From contig NZ_VFPG01000001.1 of the NCBI RefSeq assembly GCF_006716565.1, positions 4,278,001-4,342,000 on the forward strand: a stretch of DNA of 64,000 bases, read 5' to 3'. The notes under the pieces were generated by a model. It was not told the DNA's origin, searched no databases, and saw nothing but the letters and a program-made list of their open reading frames with translations. The translations under genes were made by a program, and so were the position numbers. The number at the start of each line of letters is the position of its first letter. The first letter of the stretch is position 1. Source of the stretch: Nocardia bhagyanarayanae (GTDB taxonomy: Bacteria; Actinomycetota; Actinomycetes; Mycobacteriales; Mycobacteriaceae). Of this stretch, positions 24,961 through 40,494 are shown one piece after another.

Positions 24961-26607
24961 TCAGGAGACCTTCCGTCCGAGCGGGGTGGGCGCGACACCG
25001 TGCGGTGCGCGGAAGCCGGGCAGCTTGCCGAGCAGTTCGTCGAGGTCGAGCGTGGGGGAGGCGTCGGCGACGTAGCCGTCCGGCCGGATCACGATCAGCC
25101 TGCAGCCCGCGAGTTCGTGTTTGGGCGCGAAGCCGGGCGGGGCGTAGAACACCTCGCCGAGGTCCGGCGCGGTCTCGGCCGACGGATCACCGGGCACGAT
25201 CACGTGCAACCGGAAAGGCAAGCCCGACTCCGTGATTTGGGCGCGCAGCATCGACACCCGACCGGCGTCGTCCGCCGACGGCGTCGCGTCGAGCACCGCG
25301 AGCAGCACGTGCCCCGGCCCGGAGAGCAACTGGCGCAGCCCGGTCGCCGCGCCGTCCGGTCCGACGACCGCCGCCTCGGGAATCGCGCGCCCGAGCGCCC
25401 GCCGTCCGCCGCGCTTGCCGACGGCGGGGCTGTGCCGGTAGTCGAGCTCGTACTGGGCCAGCGAGGGCACCAGCCGCTTCTCCAACAGCCCGCTGCGGCT
25501 CAGGGTGCCGAGCACCAGATCGCGCACCGCGCGCCCCGGACGCGAACCCACGGTCCACAGTTTGGTCTGCCGGTCGGCGGCCTGGATCACCTCGCGCGCG
25601 ATCGGCATCCGCTCGGACTCGTAACCGGCGAGCAGCACCTCGGCGTCGGCGCCGCCGCTGATGATCGCCGCCAGCTTTCCGCCGAGATTGGCCGCGTCCT
25701 GGATGCCGGTGTTGAGGCCTTGGCCGCCCGCCGGGCTGTGCACGTGCGCGGCGTCGCCCGCCAGCACGCAGCGGCCCTTGCGGAAGGCGGCCGAGTGCCG
25801 CATGTGCACCAGAAACCTGGTGGCCCACCGCAGTTCGTGGATGCGGATGGGATAGGGCGCGCGCTTGTCGGCCAGCTGTTGCAGGTCGTCGACGGTGGGC
25901 GCGGCGTCCGGATCGCCGCCGATGCCGCTGGCGTCGGCGAAGACCCGCACCTGACCGTCCGGCAGCGGCACGACCACCAGCACGCCGTCCGGGTGCAGGT
26001 GATAGTGCGCCTCGCCCGGCGGCACCGGCGCCGTGATGACGCCGTCGCCGAGCGTGTAGGACTGCGGATAGGTGCTGCCCTCGAAGGTGATGCCGCTCAG
26101 GGCGCGCACCGCGCTGTGCGCACCGTCGCAGCCCACCACCCACTGGGCGGTGAGTCGTTCGTCGGCGTCGTCGTGGCGCAGCAGTACCTCGACGTGCTCG
26201 CCCCGATCGGTCAGCTCCACCAGCTCGGTGCGCCACTCCACCGGGACCCCGAGCGTCCGGAGGTTCTGCGCGAGAACGGATTCCACCGACGGCTGGGTGA
26301 TGATCAGCGGTTCGGCGTCGTTGCCCGTCTCCGGTCCGAAACGCACCTGCGCGACCGGGCGTCCGCCGGAGAAGTAGCGGGCGGCGGTCATCGGAAGACC
26401 CCGCGCCCGCACCGCGTCGCCGGTGCCGTGGCGGTCGAGCACATCCAGCGCGCCGTCCCACATCGTCAGCGCGCGAGCCTGATTGGCGGGACGGTCGACG
26501 GCGCGATCGATGATCCGGCAGGTCAGTCCGTGCCTGCGCAGTTCGGTGGCCAGTGCGAGTCCGGTCGGTCCCGCGCCGACCACGAGCACGTGCAGTGTGT
26601 CGGTCAT
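24961..26607 (-). CDS. FAD-dependent aromatic/polyketide monooxygenase
   Basis: This 548-residue flavoprotein is of the PheA/TfdB, MhpA-like hydroxylase group. The FAD motifs are VVGAGPTGLALATEL (GxGxxG), GCDGAHSAVR (DG motif) and GDAAHVHSPAGGQGLNTG (GD motif). A C-terminal thioredoxin-like domain from about residue 400, ending near LIVIRPDGYVAD, is typical. It uses NAD(P)H and O2 to hydroxylate or epoxidise. It starts at the ATG at 26607, inside the ATGA overlap with the AfsA-like gene. In this operon it probably oxidises the polyketide or a furanoid intermediate. Confidence 0.9.
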   Translation of the reverse strand: MTDTLHVLVVGAGPTGLALATELRRHGLTCRIIDRAVDRPANQARALTMWDGALDVLDRHGTGDAVRARGLPMTAARYFSGGRPVAQVRFGPETGNDAEPLIITQPSVESVLAQNLRTLGVPVEWRTELVELTDRGEHVEVLLRHDDADERLTAQWVVGCDGAHSAVRALSGITFEGSTYPQSYTLGDGVITAPVPPGEAHYHLHPDGVLVVVPLPDGQVRVFADASGIGGDPDAAPTVDDLQQLADKRAPYPIRIHELRWATRFLVHMRHSAAFRKGRCVLAGDAAHVHSPAGGQGLNTGIQDAANLGGKLAAIISGGADAEVLLAGYESERMPIAREVIQAADRQTKLWTVGSRPGRAVRDLVLGTLSRSGLLEKRLVPSLAQYELDYRHSPAVGKRGGRRALGRAIPEAAVVGPDGAATGLRQLLSGPGHVLLAVLDATPSADDAGRVSMLRAQITESGLPFRLHVIVPGDPSAETAPDLGEVFYAPPGFAPKHELAGCRLIVIRPDGYVADASPTLDLDELLGKLPGFRAPHGVAPTPLGRKVS

Positions 26608-27617
26608 GACCGCTCCGTCCGGTTCAGGTAGCTGTCCTCGGCGCCGGTCAGCTCGGCGAGCTCCAGCGTGCCGACGGTGAGCACCCGGTCGAACTGGCGC
26701 AGTTCCAGATCGATGCGGGCCGTGCCCGGCCGGGTCGGATCCAGTGGCGTGCAACGGCATTCGATCGGCGCGCCGAACTCGGCGAACTGGGTGAAGCGGG
26801 ACGAGCAGGACACGACCGTGGCGTTCGGCGTGCCGAGCATGCCCTCGCGGACCGCGGTGTCCAGCGCGGCCTGCCGGAACGCCTCGATGATGAACGGGCC
26901 CGGTACGTGGTCGTAGTCGTGGTCGAACAGCGCCGGGTGGCGGCGGTCCGGCAGCAGCGGATAGTCCCAGGCGGGCCCGACCGCGACCGGCGCGCCGATC
27001 ACCACGTTGCGCGAGTCCCGTCGCCCGACGGCCGCGGCGGGCAGCGGCGCCGCCGTGTAGTCGGGTCCGCCCGCGGCGACCCGCCCGAGCTGGTAGGCGC
27101 GCAGCGCCTCGTAGTCGGCGCGGGCCAGGAAGACCACGTCGGCGCTCAATTCCATGGCGGCGCGGCCCCCGATGACGAGTTCGCCCGCCAGCGTCAGGTC
27201 GCTGAAATCGGTGCTGCGATCGACCCGCGAGACGATCTCGTAGCGCAGGATGCCCTCCAGCGGCGACTTCTCGTCGTCGCGGAAGGCCTCCCGGTCGGTG
27301 ACCGCGAAGTCGTAGCGCTGCATGCTGAACGGCAGCCCGACGGGGACGCCGACGTGCCGGTGCAGGATCACGAACGAGCCCTGCCGCGCGGCCTCGGCCA
27401 TCGCGAACGGGTCGTGGTAGACGGTGGTCCTGTCGTACCAGAGGCTGTGCGCGCGCGGGATCTGCAACGCCGTGTAGAAGGTGGAGTCGCCGTCGGCGAC
27501 CGAGTCGGCGACGAACACCTCACCGAGCGCGCGGCGGTGCGCCTCCGCCCGCGGTACGGTGCGATCGAAACTCAGTGCGGAAGGCGCTGTGGGGAAACGG
27601 ATTTCGGTCTCTGTCAT
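26604..27617 (-). CDS. AfsA/ScbA-family hotdog protein (gamma-butyrolactone synthase-like)
   Basis: This 337-residue protein has two AfsA hotdog repeats. The N-terminal half has AEAHRRALGEVFVADSV, matching the family's HR...EVFxTD block. The C-terminal half has RRHPALFDHDYDHVPGPFII followed by EAFRQAA, matching the DHVPGMLLLEAARQ signature. AfsA joins a beta-ketoacyl thioester to dihydroxyacetone phosphate, and the ester then closes to a butenolide. Here the gene overlaps both the thioesterase and the FAD-enzyme genes (ATGA at each side), inside a PKS operon. The last PKS gene has no ketoreductase and so supplies a beta-ketoacyl group. No ArpA-type receptor gene is adjacent. Chain release as a butenolide is my inference. 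Confidence 0.85.
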   Translation of the reverse strand: MTETEIRFPTAPSALSFDRTVPRAEAHRRALGEVFVADSVADGDSTFYTALQIPRAHSLWYDRTTVYHDPFAMAEAARQGSFVILHRHVGVPVGLPFSMQRYDFAVTDREAFRDDEKSPLEGILRYEIVSRVDRSTDFSDLTLAGELVIGGRAAMELSADVVFLARADYEALRAYQLGRVAAGGPDYTAAPLPAAAVGRRDSRNVVIGAPVAVGPAWDYPLLPDRRHPALFDHDYDHVPGPFIIEAFRQAALDTAVREGMLGTPNATVVSCSSRFTQFAEFGAPIECRCTPLDPTRPGTARIDLELRQFDRVLTVGTLELAELTGAEDSYLNRTERS

Positions 27618-28393
27618 CGTTCTGCTCCTTTGCCCATCGGTGCGTCGAGCGCGCGGCGGATCGTCCGGAGCACGCCCGCTTCGGACTCGTCGAGGTAGAA
27701 GTGGCCGCCGGGGAACTGACGCCATCGCGCCGTCGCGGTGGTGCGGTCCTGCCAGGCGGCCAGCTCTTCGGTCGGTGTCATCGGGTCGTCCACGCCGCCG
27801 AGCGCGGTGATGGGGACCGACAGGGTGCCCGCGCCGCGATAGCGGTAGTCGGCGCCCAGCATCAGGTCGGCGCGCAGCGTCGGCGCGAAATGCTCGGCCA
27901 GTTCGGGCGAGTCCAGGATCGCCTCCGGCACGCCGCGGTAGACCCGGTCGACCAGCCGAAGCAGTTCCGTGTCGTCCTCGGGCAGGTCGAGGGTGAACTG
28001 CCTGCGCGGGTGCGCGCGGGCGGACACGAACAGATGCCGCGGCGGCAGGTCGGCCTCGGTGAGGCGCAGCGCGACATCGAAGGCGAGCAACGCGCCGAGG
28101 CTGTGCCCGAACAGCGCGACGGGACGCGGCACGTGCGCCACGATCGCCTCGGCGATGTCGGCGACCAGCGGGTCCCATGCCCTGGCGTGCGGTTCGCGCC
28201 ACCGCGGCCCGCGCCCGGGCAGGGTGACCCACCACAGCTCGATCTCGGGGGCGAGCTGATCGACCCACCGCTGATACATCCGGGGATTCCCGCCGGAGTG
28301 GGCGAAGCACACCAACCGGACCGCCGGGTTCGGTTGCGGGCGTGGACAGTTCAGCACGCCGCGGTGCCCGGTCGGCAGCGGCGCCGCCTTCAC
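27614..28393 (-). CDS. Type II thioesterase
   Basis: This stand-alone alpha/beta-hydrolase thioesterase of PKS/NRPS clusters has 259 residues. The nucleophile lies in ALFGHSLGALLAFD, the Asp in GGVDDPMTP and the His in FPGGHFYL. The GTG start at 28393 overlaps the PKS stop (GTGA). Such enzymes clear stalled or wrongly primed acyl groups from ACPs; some release the product. Neither PKS gene has an integrated thioesterase domain, so either this protein or the AfsA-like protein must take part in release. Confidence 0.9.
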   Translation of the reverse strand: MKAAPLPTGHRGVLNCPRPQPNPAVRLVCFAHSGGNPRMYQRWVDQLAPEIELWWVTLPGRGPRWREPHARAWDPLVADIAEAIVAHVPRPVALFGHSLGALLAFDVALRLTEADLPPRHLFVSARAHPRRQFTLDLPEDDTELLRLVDRVYRGVPEAILDSPELAEHFAPTLRADLMLGADYRYRGAGTLSVPITALGGVDDPMTPTEELAAWQDRTTATARWRQFPGGHFYLDESEAGVLRTIRRALDAPMGKGAER

Positions 28394-31300
28394 AGCGGCC
28401 CGCTTCCGACTTCGTCGCCCGTCACCGCCGCGGCGGATTCGGCCTCGACGATCACCTTGGCCAGGTCCCGCGCGCTGCCCTGTTCGAGGGTCTCGAGCAG
28501 CTGGGCCAGCGGCACGACGGTGCCGGACTCGGCCTCGATCTCGTTCTTCATCTCGACCACCACCAGCGATTCCAGCCCGTAATCGCGGATCGGCGTCGCC
28601 TCGTCGATCTCGGTGATGGGTTTGCGCAGCGCACGCGCGATCCGTTCCCTGACGAATCCGGTGAGCGCGTCGAGCCTGGTCGGCCGGTCGACGTGGTGGA
28701 CGCGCGCCAGCGCCACGGGGCCGGACGCCCTGCGCTTGGCCGTCGCGGGGCGGACGGTGGCGTGCACGTGCTGCTCCTCGACGACCCGTCGTTCCGGCAG
28801 CCAGTGCCTGCTGCGGTTCCAGGGGTAGTGCGGCAGCGGCGGCCGCCCGCTCGGCGTGCCGAGCACGGCGGACCAGTCCAGCTCGTGGCCGCCGAGGTAG
28901 AGCTCGGCGACGCTGTGATCCAGGGACGCGGACCTGGACTGGCCGCGGCGCAGGCTCGCCGCCAGGATGACCGAACGGTCGAGTTCGCCCGCCGCCGAGG
29001 CGATATCGCGGATCAGCACCGGGTGCGGGCCGACTTCCAGCACGGTGGTCAGCGTGTGGTCGTCGGCCAGCGCCGCCTGGAGCGCGGGCGCGAACAGCAC
29101 GGCGTCGGCGAGGTTGGCGGCCCAGTGCGCGCCGGTGAGATGGTCGGCGGTGACGCGCTTGCCGGTGACGGTCGAATACATCGGGATCGATCCCGGCGTG
29201 GCGCGCACCGCGTCGGCGTGCGCGGCGAATTCCGGCGCGCACGCGGCGAGCAGCGTGCTGTGGAAGCCGTACTCGACCGGCAGGTCCTTGACCGACGCGC
29301 CGCGGGTGCTCGCCTCCGCCGCGATGCGGCGCACGCCGTCCGCCGGGCCGGTGATCACGGTCGAGCGCGGGCCGTTGACGGCTCCGATCGTGACTTCGGA
29401 CTGTCCGGCCAGCAGCTCGGTCACCGCCGCGGCGGGCAGTGCGATGCTGCACATCGCGCCACCGCGGGCGTGCCGCTCGGTGAGCGCCGCCCGGCGCACC
29501 AGGATCTCGAAAGCCTGCTCCCTGCTGATCATTCCGGCGACGGTCGCGGCCACGATCTCACCCATGCTGTGGCCGACCACGGCGGCGGGCCGCACGCCCC
29601 AGGACTGCCACAGCGCGGCCAGCGCCAGCTCCACCGCGGCGATGCACACCTGCGCGACATCGGTGCGGTGCAGCCTGCTGTCGGGCTCGGGCGCCAGCAG
29701 CTCCTCCCACAGCGACCAGCCCGCCAGCCGCCGCACGAGCGCGTCGCAGGCGTCGAGCTCGGCTCTCGCCGCGGGTTCGTCGGCGAGCAGACGGCCCATC
29801 TCCGGCCACTGCGAACCCTGCCCGCTGAACACGAACAGCGTCCGGTGCCGCGCCGCGGCGCCGATGTGCCTGGCCGCCTTGGCGGTTCGCGCGCGGTCCA
29901 CCAGCGCGTCGACCGTGTCAGCGGTGAGGCACAGCCGTACCGGAAGGTGCGCGCGCCGGGTGGCCGCGGCCGCGCAGATCTCGGCCGCGGTCGAATGGTC
30001 GGCGGCCGCCAGCAGATCGGCGTAGCGCCCGGCGAGTACCCGCGCGGAGGCCGCGCTGCGCGCCGAAATGGGAAGCACCAGAGCGCCTTCGGCGTGCGGA
30101 TCGACCTCCTCGCGCGGCGCGGCGGCGAGCACGGCGTGCACGTTCGCGCCGCCGAAGCCGAACGAGCTGATGGCGGCCAGCTTCGGTCCGGTCCCGCCAC
30201 CGAGCGGAGTGCGCTCCGTCGGGAGACGCAGCCGGGTTCCGGTGAGATCGAGCTCCGGGTTGGGCCGCTCCAGGTGCAGGTTCGGCGGGACCTCGTCGTG
30301 TTCGAGCACCAGCATCGCTTTGACCAGTCCCGCGATGCCGGCGGCGGCTTCCTGATGCCCGAAGTTCGTCTTGACCGCGCCGACAGGGCACGGCTCCGCA
30401 CCCGCGCCGTACACCGCGCGCAGCGCGTCGAACTCGATCGGGTCGCCGAGCGGGGTTCCGGTGCCGTGCGCCTCGATGTAGACGACCTCGGTGGGGTCGG
30501 CGGCGGCATCGCGCAGCGCGCGGCGCAGTAGCTCGGTCTGCGCCCGCGGGCTCGGCGCGGTGAGGCCGTTGGTGCGCCCGTCGTGGTTGGCGGCGGTGCC
30601 GCGAATGAACGCGCGCACCGGCCTGCCCTCCGCCTCGGCCAGCGACTCCCTGGTGAGCACCACCATGCCGCAGCCCTCGGCGCGCGCGATGCCTTCCGCG
30701 CCCGCGTCGAAAGTGCGGCAGCGCCCGCCGGGCGCCAGCGGCAGCACCTTCTCGGTGACGGTGGTGGACAGCGGCGACAGGATCGTGTTGACGCCGCCGA
30801 CCAGCGCGATGTCGCAGTCTCCGTTGCGCAGCGCCCGCACCGCCAGGTGCACCGCCATCAGCGAGGAGGAGCACGCCGTGTCCACCGCCAGGCTGGGGCC
30901 GGACAGGTCGAGCAGGTAGGACAGCCGGTTGGCGACGATGCTGTGCGCGCCGCCCGGCGCGGTGTAGGCGTTGATGCCGGACGGGTCGGCGAACTGCATC
31001 ATCAGGTAGTCGCTGCTGTACACCCCGAGGAAGACGCCCGTCGTCGCGGCGCGCAGCTGGGCGGGCGTGAGTCCCGCGTCCTCCATGGCTTCCCAGGCCA
31101 CTTCGAGCACCAGCCGCTGCTGCGGATCCATCCGCTCGGCCTCGGCGGCCGAGATGCCGAAGAACTCCGCGTCGAAGCCGTCGACCTCGGCGAGCAGTCC
31201 CGCGTAGCGGCCCGTGCCCGCGGCATGGCCGGTGCGGCGGCCGTCCTCGCTGTCGACCAGCGGCGTGATGGCGTCGTGGCCGTCGCGCAGCGCGGACCAG

Positions 31301-31454
31301 TAGTCGTCGAGATTTTCGATGCCCGAGGGCATCCGCACCGCCGCGCCGAGGATCGCCACCGGCTCGGTGCGGCGGTCGACTTCGGCTCGCAGGTGACGGA
31401 TCTCGCTCAGCGCCTTGCGTAGTAGCGCGCGCCGATCGTCGGTGGTTTCGGTCG

Positions 31455-31458
<4 letters not shown>
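28390..31458 (-). CDS. Type I polyketide synthase, KS-AT-ACP
   Basis: This is a 1022-residue single-module PKS. After an N-terminal docking-like helix (1-30, LRKALSEIRHLRAEVDRR) comes KS, about 33-450, with Cys196 in DTACSSS, His331 in EAHGTGT and His368 in NFGHQ. AT, about 540-830, has Ser631 in GHSMGE and the specificity site YGFHS (730-734), closer to the malonyl type than to YASH. ACP, about 935-1005, has Ser964 in YGLESLV. No KR, DH, ER or TE domain is present, so it should add one C2 unit and leave a beta-keto group. It overlaps the upstream PKS gene by 4 bases (ATGA) and the thioesterase gene by GTGA. Confidence 0.93.
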
Positions 31459-37054
<5,596 letters not shown>

Positions 37055-37058
<4 letters not shown>

Positions 37059-38782
37059 AGCTGCACCGCCTCGGTCGCGGCGGCGGTGATCTCGTCGAGC
37101 GTGCCCGCCTCGAACGCCGCCCGGGTGGCGCGCCGCTGCAACTTGCCGCTGGAGGTCTTGGGCACCGTGCCCGCCCGCACCAGGACGACCCGCGCGGGGG
37201 TGATCGAGTGGTCGACGCTGACCGCCGCGCGCAACGACGCGGTGAGCGCGGCGATGTCGGGATCGGCGTCCGCCTTGACCTCGGCCACCACGATCAGCTC
37301 CTCACCGCCTTCGCGGTCGACCGCGAACGCGGCGGTGCAGCCGCGCCGGATCCGTGGGTCGGCGTTCTCCACGGTGTGCTCGATGTCCTGCGGGTAGTAG
37401 TTGCGCCCGCCGATGATGACCAAGTCCTTGCGCCTGCCGACCACGTACAGCTCTCCGTCGACCAGCGCGCCGAGGTCACCGCTGCGCAGATACGGACCCG
37501 ACTGCGGCGCAACGGTTTCCGCGCGGAACGTCTCCCGCGTGGCGTCCTCGTTCTCCCAGTAGGCCAGCGCCGCGTCCGGGCCGCCGATCCAGATCTCGCC
37601 GACCTGTCCGTCGGGGAGGGGGATCCTGGTGTCCGGATCGACGATCAGCAGCTCGCGGTGCAGCGACGCGCGGCCGGAACCGACCAGGGTCTGATCAGTG
37701 CCCGGCGTGACGCGGCCCTCGGCCAGTTCCTCGCGGCTCACCGTCAGCGTGACCGCGCCCGCGCCGCGGCGCGAACCGGTGGTCATGAGCGTGGACTCGG
37801 CCAGCCCGTAGCAGGGGTAGTAGCTGGTGGAATCGAAGCCGTGCCCGGCGAATTCGGCGGCGAACTTGGCGAGGGTCTCCGCGCGGATGGGCTCGGCGCC
37901 GTTGAACGCGACCTCGAGCGAGCTGAGGTCGATGCCCACCCGATCGGCGGCGGGGATGCGGCGGCAGCACAGCTCGTAGGCGAAATTGGGACCGCCGGTG
38001 ATGGTGGCCCGGTAGCGGGTCACCGCCCGCAGCCAGCGGACCGGGCGCTGCACGAAGGTCAGCGGCGGCATCAGCACCGTGCGGCTGCCCGCGTAGACGG
38101 CGGGCACCACGATGCCCATCAGGCCCATGTCGTGGAACAGCGGGAGCCAGCCGACGATGCGCGATTCGGCGCTGTAACCCATTGTCCGGCACAGCAATTC
38201 CTGGTTGTGCATGAGCGCGTCATGGGTGACGACCACACCCTTCGGCGCGGAGGTCGATCCCGAGGTGTACTGCAGGAACGACACGTCCGCGCCGGTCACC
38301 GGCACCGGCTCGAAACCCGCCGCGCCGTCCGCATCGGCGACGATGCCGATCCAGCGCAGACGGTCCAGTTCCGGGGCGGCCTCGACCAGCAGGCCGCGGG
38401 TCTGCTCCGGCGCGGCGCACAGCACCGCGGCGGCGCCGCAGTCCGCGGCGATGGTGCGCAGGGTCTCCACCCGGCGCGGCGAGGTCACCGGGAACGGCGG
38501 GTACACCGGCACCGCGATCACGCCCGCGAACTGGCAGGCGAGGAACGCGAGCACGAAATCCGCCGAATCCGGCGCCACGATCAGCGCCCGGTCGCCGGGC
38601 GCGACCTCCCGCGAAATACGCGCGGCCAGTGCGCGGGTCAGTTGCTCCAGTTCCGCGAAAGTCCAGGAATGCGATTCTTTTTCGCCGTCCGGCAAAAAGG
38701 TGTACGCGATTCTGTCGGCAGCGTCGGCGGCGCGCTGCGAAATTGCCTCGGCGAGCGTTCGAGCCCGGAGTTCGGTTTCCAT
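37055..38782 (-). CDS. Fatty-acyl-AMP ligase (FAAL)
   Basis: This 575-residue adenylate-forming enzyme activates a fatty acid as acyl-AMP and loads it onto an ACP. The AMP-binding motif is YTSGSTSAPKG (about 172-182). The block GWLPLFHDMGLMG, the motif YPCYGLAEST and the C-terminal KTSSGKLQR are all typical. FAALs differ from CoA ligases by an insertion between the two lobes; I recognise the overall FAAL sequence style but did not model it. The ATG at 38782 follows GAGGAGGGA. Its stop overlaps the PKS start (ATGA), so it almost certainly primes the N-terminal ACP of that PKS. It is the first gene of the operon. Confidence 0.92.
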
Positions 38783-39051
38783 CGCAATCCCTCCTCGATC
38801 AGCCGGCAACCATCACGACGGTGCCGACAGAACAGGGACATTACGGGCGCAGGCGGCGAAATGGACAGGCTGAGAACGTGGTCCGAAGGGCAACGCGCGC
38901 GCGATCGGAAGACATATCACTTTCGGACGGAAAACTCTCGGAAGGAATAGTCCGGAGGGATTGTCACCTTGGTGTCATGGCGACCGACGCAGTCTCGCAG
39001 ATACGGTCCCGCTGCACCGAAGAATTGCCGAACACAGAGCGGAGTAGAACT
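38783..39051. promoter_or_regulatory. Divergent promoter region between FAAL operon and HAD gene
   Basis: This 269-base gap holds the promoter of the 20-kb polyketide operon on the minus strand and that of the HAD gene on the plus strand. Around 38923-38956 the related strings CGGACGG, CGGAAGG and CCGGAGG recur at about 16-base spacing, which could be a regulator site. No clear palindrome was found. The three regulators or accessory genes lying to the right are candidates to act here. Confidence 0.45.
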
Positions 39052-39726
39052 GTGACGAGCAGCACAGCGCGGGAGCGCATCGCCATTTGGTCGGATTTCG
39101 GGGGAGTGCTCACGCCGCCGGTAGCCGAAACATTCGCGGCATTCTGCGCGAAGACGGGATTGGCGCCGGATCCATTGCGCCGCGCGATCGCGGAAGTCAC
39201 CGCGACGTTCGGCACCGAGGACATGATGCTGCCCTTGGACACGCCGTTGATCGGCGAGGACGAGTGGCTGGATCTGGTGCGCGCGGCGTTGCGCAGGCAG
39301 GGCGTGCACACGGAGGTGCCCAGCCTCGCCGAGACCTGGTTCGACGGCCGGAAGGCCAACGCGCAGTGGGACGACGCGCTCCGGCGCTACCGGGACGCCG
39401 GGCACTTCGTCGGCATGCTGTCGAACATGCCGCCCGCCTGGGAACCGCACTGGCGGCGGATGGTCGTCGCGGAGGAGTTGTTCGAGGAGATCGTGAACTC
39501 GGCGCAGGTCGGCTGCCGCAAGCCCGACCCCGAGATCTTCGAACTGGCGGCCGCGCGCGCCGGCGTCGAACCGAACCGCTGCGTCTTGATCGACGACCTG
39601 CCGCAGAACTGCGCGGGCGCGAGGTCAGCCGGGTGGCGCGCGGTGCTGTTCCGTGACGCCGCGACCGCGACCGCCGAGGTGGACGCCGAGCTGCGTCAGC
39701 TCGTCGCCGAGGGTGTCGCGATGTAG
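39052..39726 (+). CDS. HAD-superfamily hydrolase
   Basis: The product has 224 residues from the GTG at 39052, with GGAG 8 bases before it. Motif I is SDFGGVLTPP with the nucleophilic Asp; position +2 is Gly, as in the YihX-like DxGG subgroup. Motif II is GMLSNMPP, motif III the Lys in CRKPDPEIFE, and motif IV IDDLPQN. It is a soluble phosphatase or dehalogenase-like enzyme. It is read away from the polyketide operon, and its last 31 bases overlap the 3' end of the MerR gene tail to tail. A role in the pathway, for example removing the phosphate left from a DHAP-derived ester, is possible but unproven. Confidence 0.87.
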   Translation: MTSSTARERIAIWSDFGGVLTPPVAETFAAFCAKTGLAPDPLRRAIAEVTATFGTEDMMLPLDTPLIGEDEWLDLVRAALRRQGVHTEVPSLAETWFDGRKANAQWDDALRRYRDAGHFVGMLSNMPPAWEPHWRRMVVAEELFEEIVNSAQVGCRKPDPEIFELAAARAGVEPNRCVLIDDLPQNCAGARSAGWRAVLFRDAATATAEVDAELRQLVAEGVAM

Positions 39727-40334
39727 GCCGAGGCCGCGTCCTCGTGCGCCAGCCGGCGCAGAGCGCTGAACATCGCGTCGCCGAGCGCCGTCCAGACGAC
39801 GAGCGCCTCGGCCATGCTCTCCGCGTTCGGCTGGCGCAGCAGCGTGTCGATCTCCTTGGCCGCGATCCGTTCGGCCAGCTCGGCGTAGTCGTCGAGCAGG
39901 TTCCAGTGCTGCTGGCCCAGCCTGCCGAGGGTGGCGAGCACCGCGGCGAGGGTGCCGCGCGCCGGGTTCGTCTCGCGGACCTGCCAGCCGCGGCGGGCGA
40001 TGAGGTCGCGGACCTGATCCGCGGCGGCCAGCTGCGCGTCGTCCGGCTCCGCGGTGGGCGGCTTGCTCATCGCGAACTGCGCCTTGCCCGCGGACTCCAG
40101 CACCGTCATCCCCGGCGTCCGCATCTTGTCGAGGACTTCCCTGGTCGCCGCCACCGACAGTCCGCCGACCTCGATCAAGGCCCGAACCAGCTTGAGCCGC
40201 CGCACATGTGAGTCGTCGTACTGCATCTGGTTGGGGCTGGTACGTTCACCGGGAAAGAGCAGCCCCTCGCGCATGTAGTACTTGATGGTGGGTGCAGGCA
40301 CGCCCGAGACCTTGCTCAATTCGGCGATGCGCAT
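39696..40334 (-). CDS. MerR-family transcriptional regulator
   Basis: This is a 212-residue MerR regulator. The winged HTH covers 1-70 (MRIAELSKVSGVPAPTIKYY, MREGLLFPG, MQYDDSHVRRLKLVRALIE). The C-terminal half is helical and lacks the Cys cluster of metal-sensing members, so it probably senses a small molecule or drug-like compound. It faces the HAD gene, overlapping it by 31 bases. The polyketide operon or the nearby exporters are plausible targets from position only. Confidence 0.9.
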   Translation of the reverse strand: MRIAELSKVSGVPAPTIKYYMREGLLFPGERTSPNQMQYDDSHVRRLKLVRALIEVGGLSVAATREVLDKMRTPGMTVLESAGKAQFAMSKPPTAEPDDAQLAAADQVRDLIARRGWQVRETNPARGTLAAVLATLGRLGQQHWNLLDDYAELAERIAAKEIDTLLRQPNAESMAEALVVWTALGDAMFSALRRLAHEDAASAYIATPSATS

Positions 40335-40494
40335 ATCCGCCTCCCGTCCGCGGCTACTACTGGTCGCCCAAGTGTAGGTCAGGCGGATAGCGGCCAGTTC
40401 CGGTAGCTGTTCGAATGCTCCGGCCGCCAGGACGTCCTTTCCCGCTAGCTACGGCCGTGCGCGGGCTTCGGAGGGATCGCGTCCGAAGGCGCCG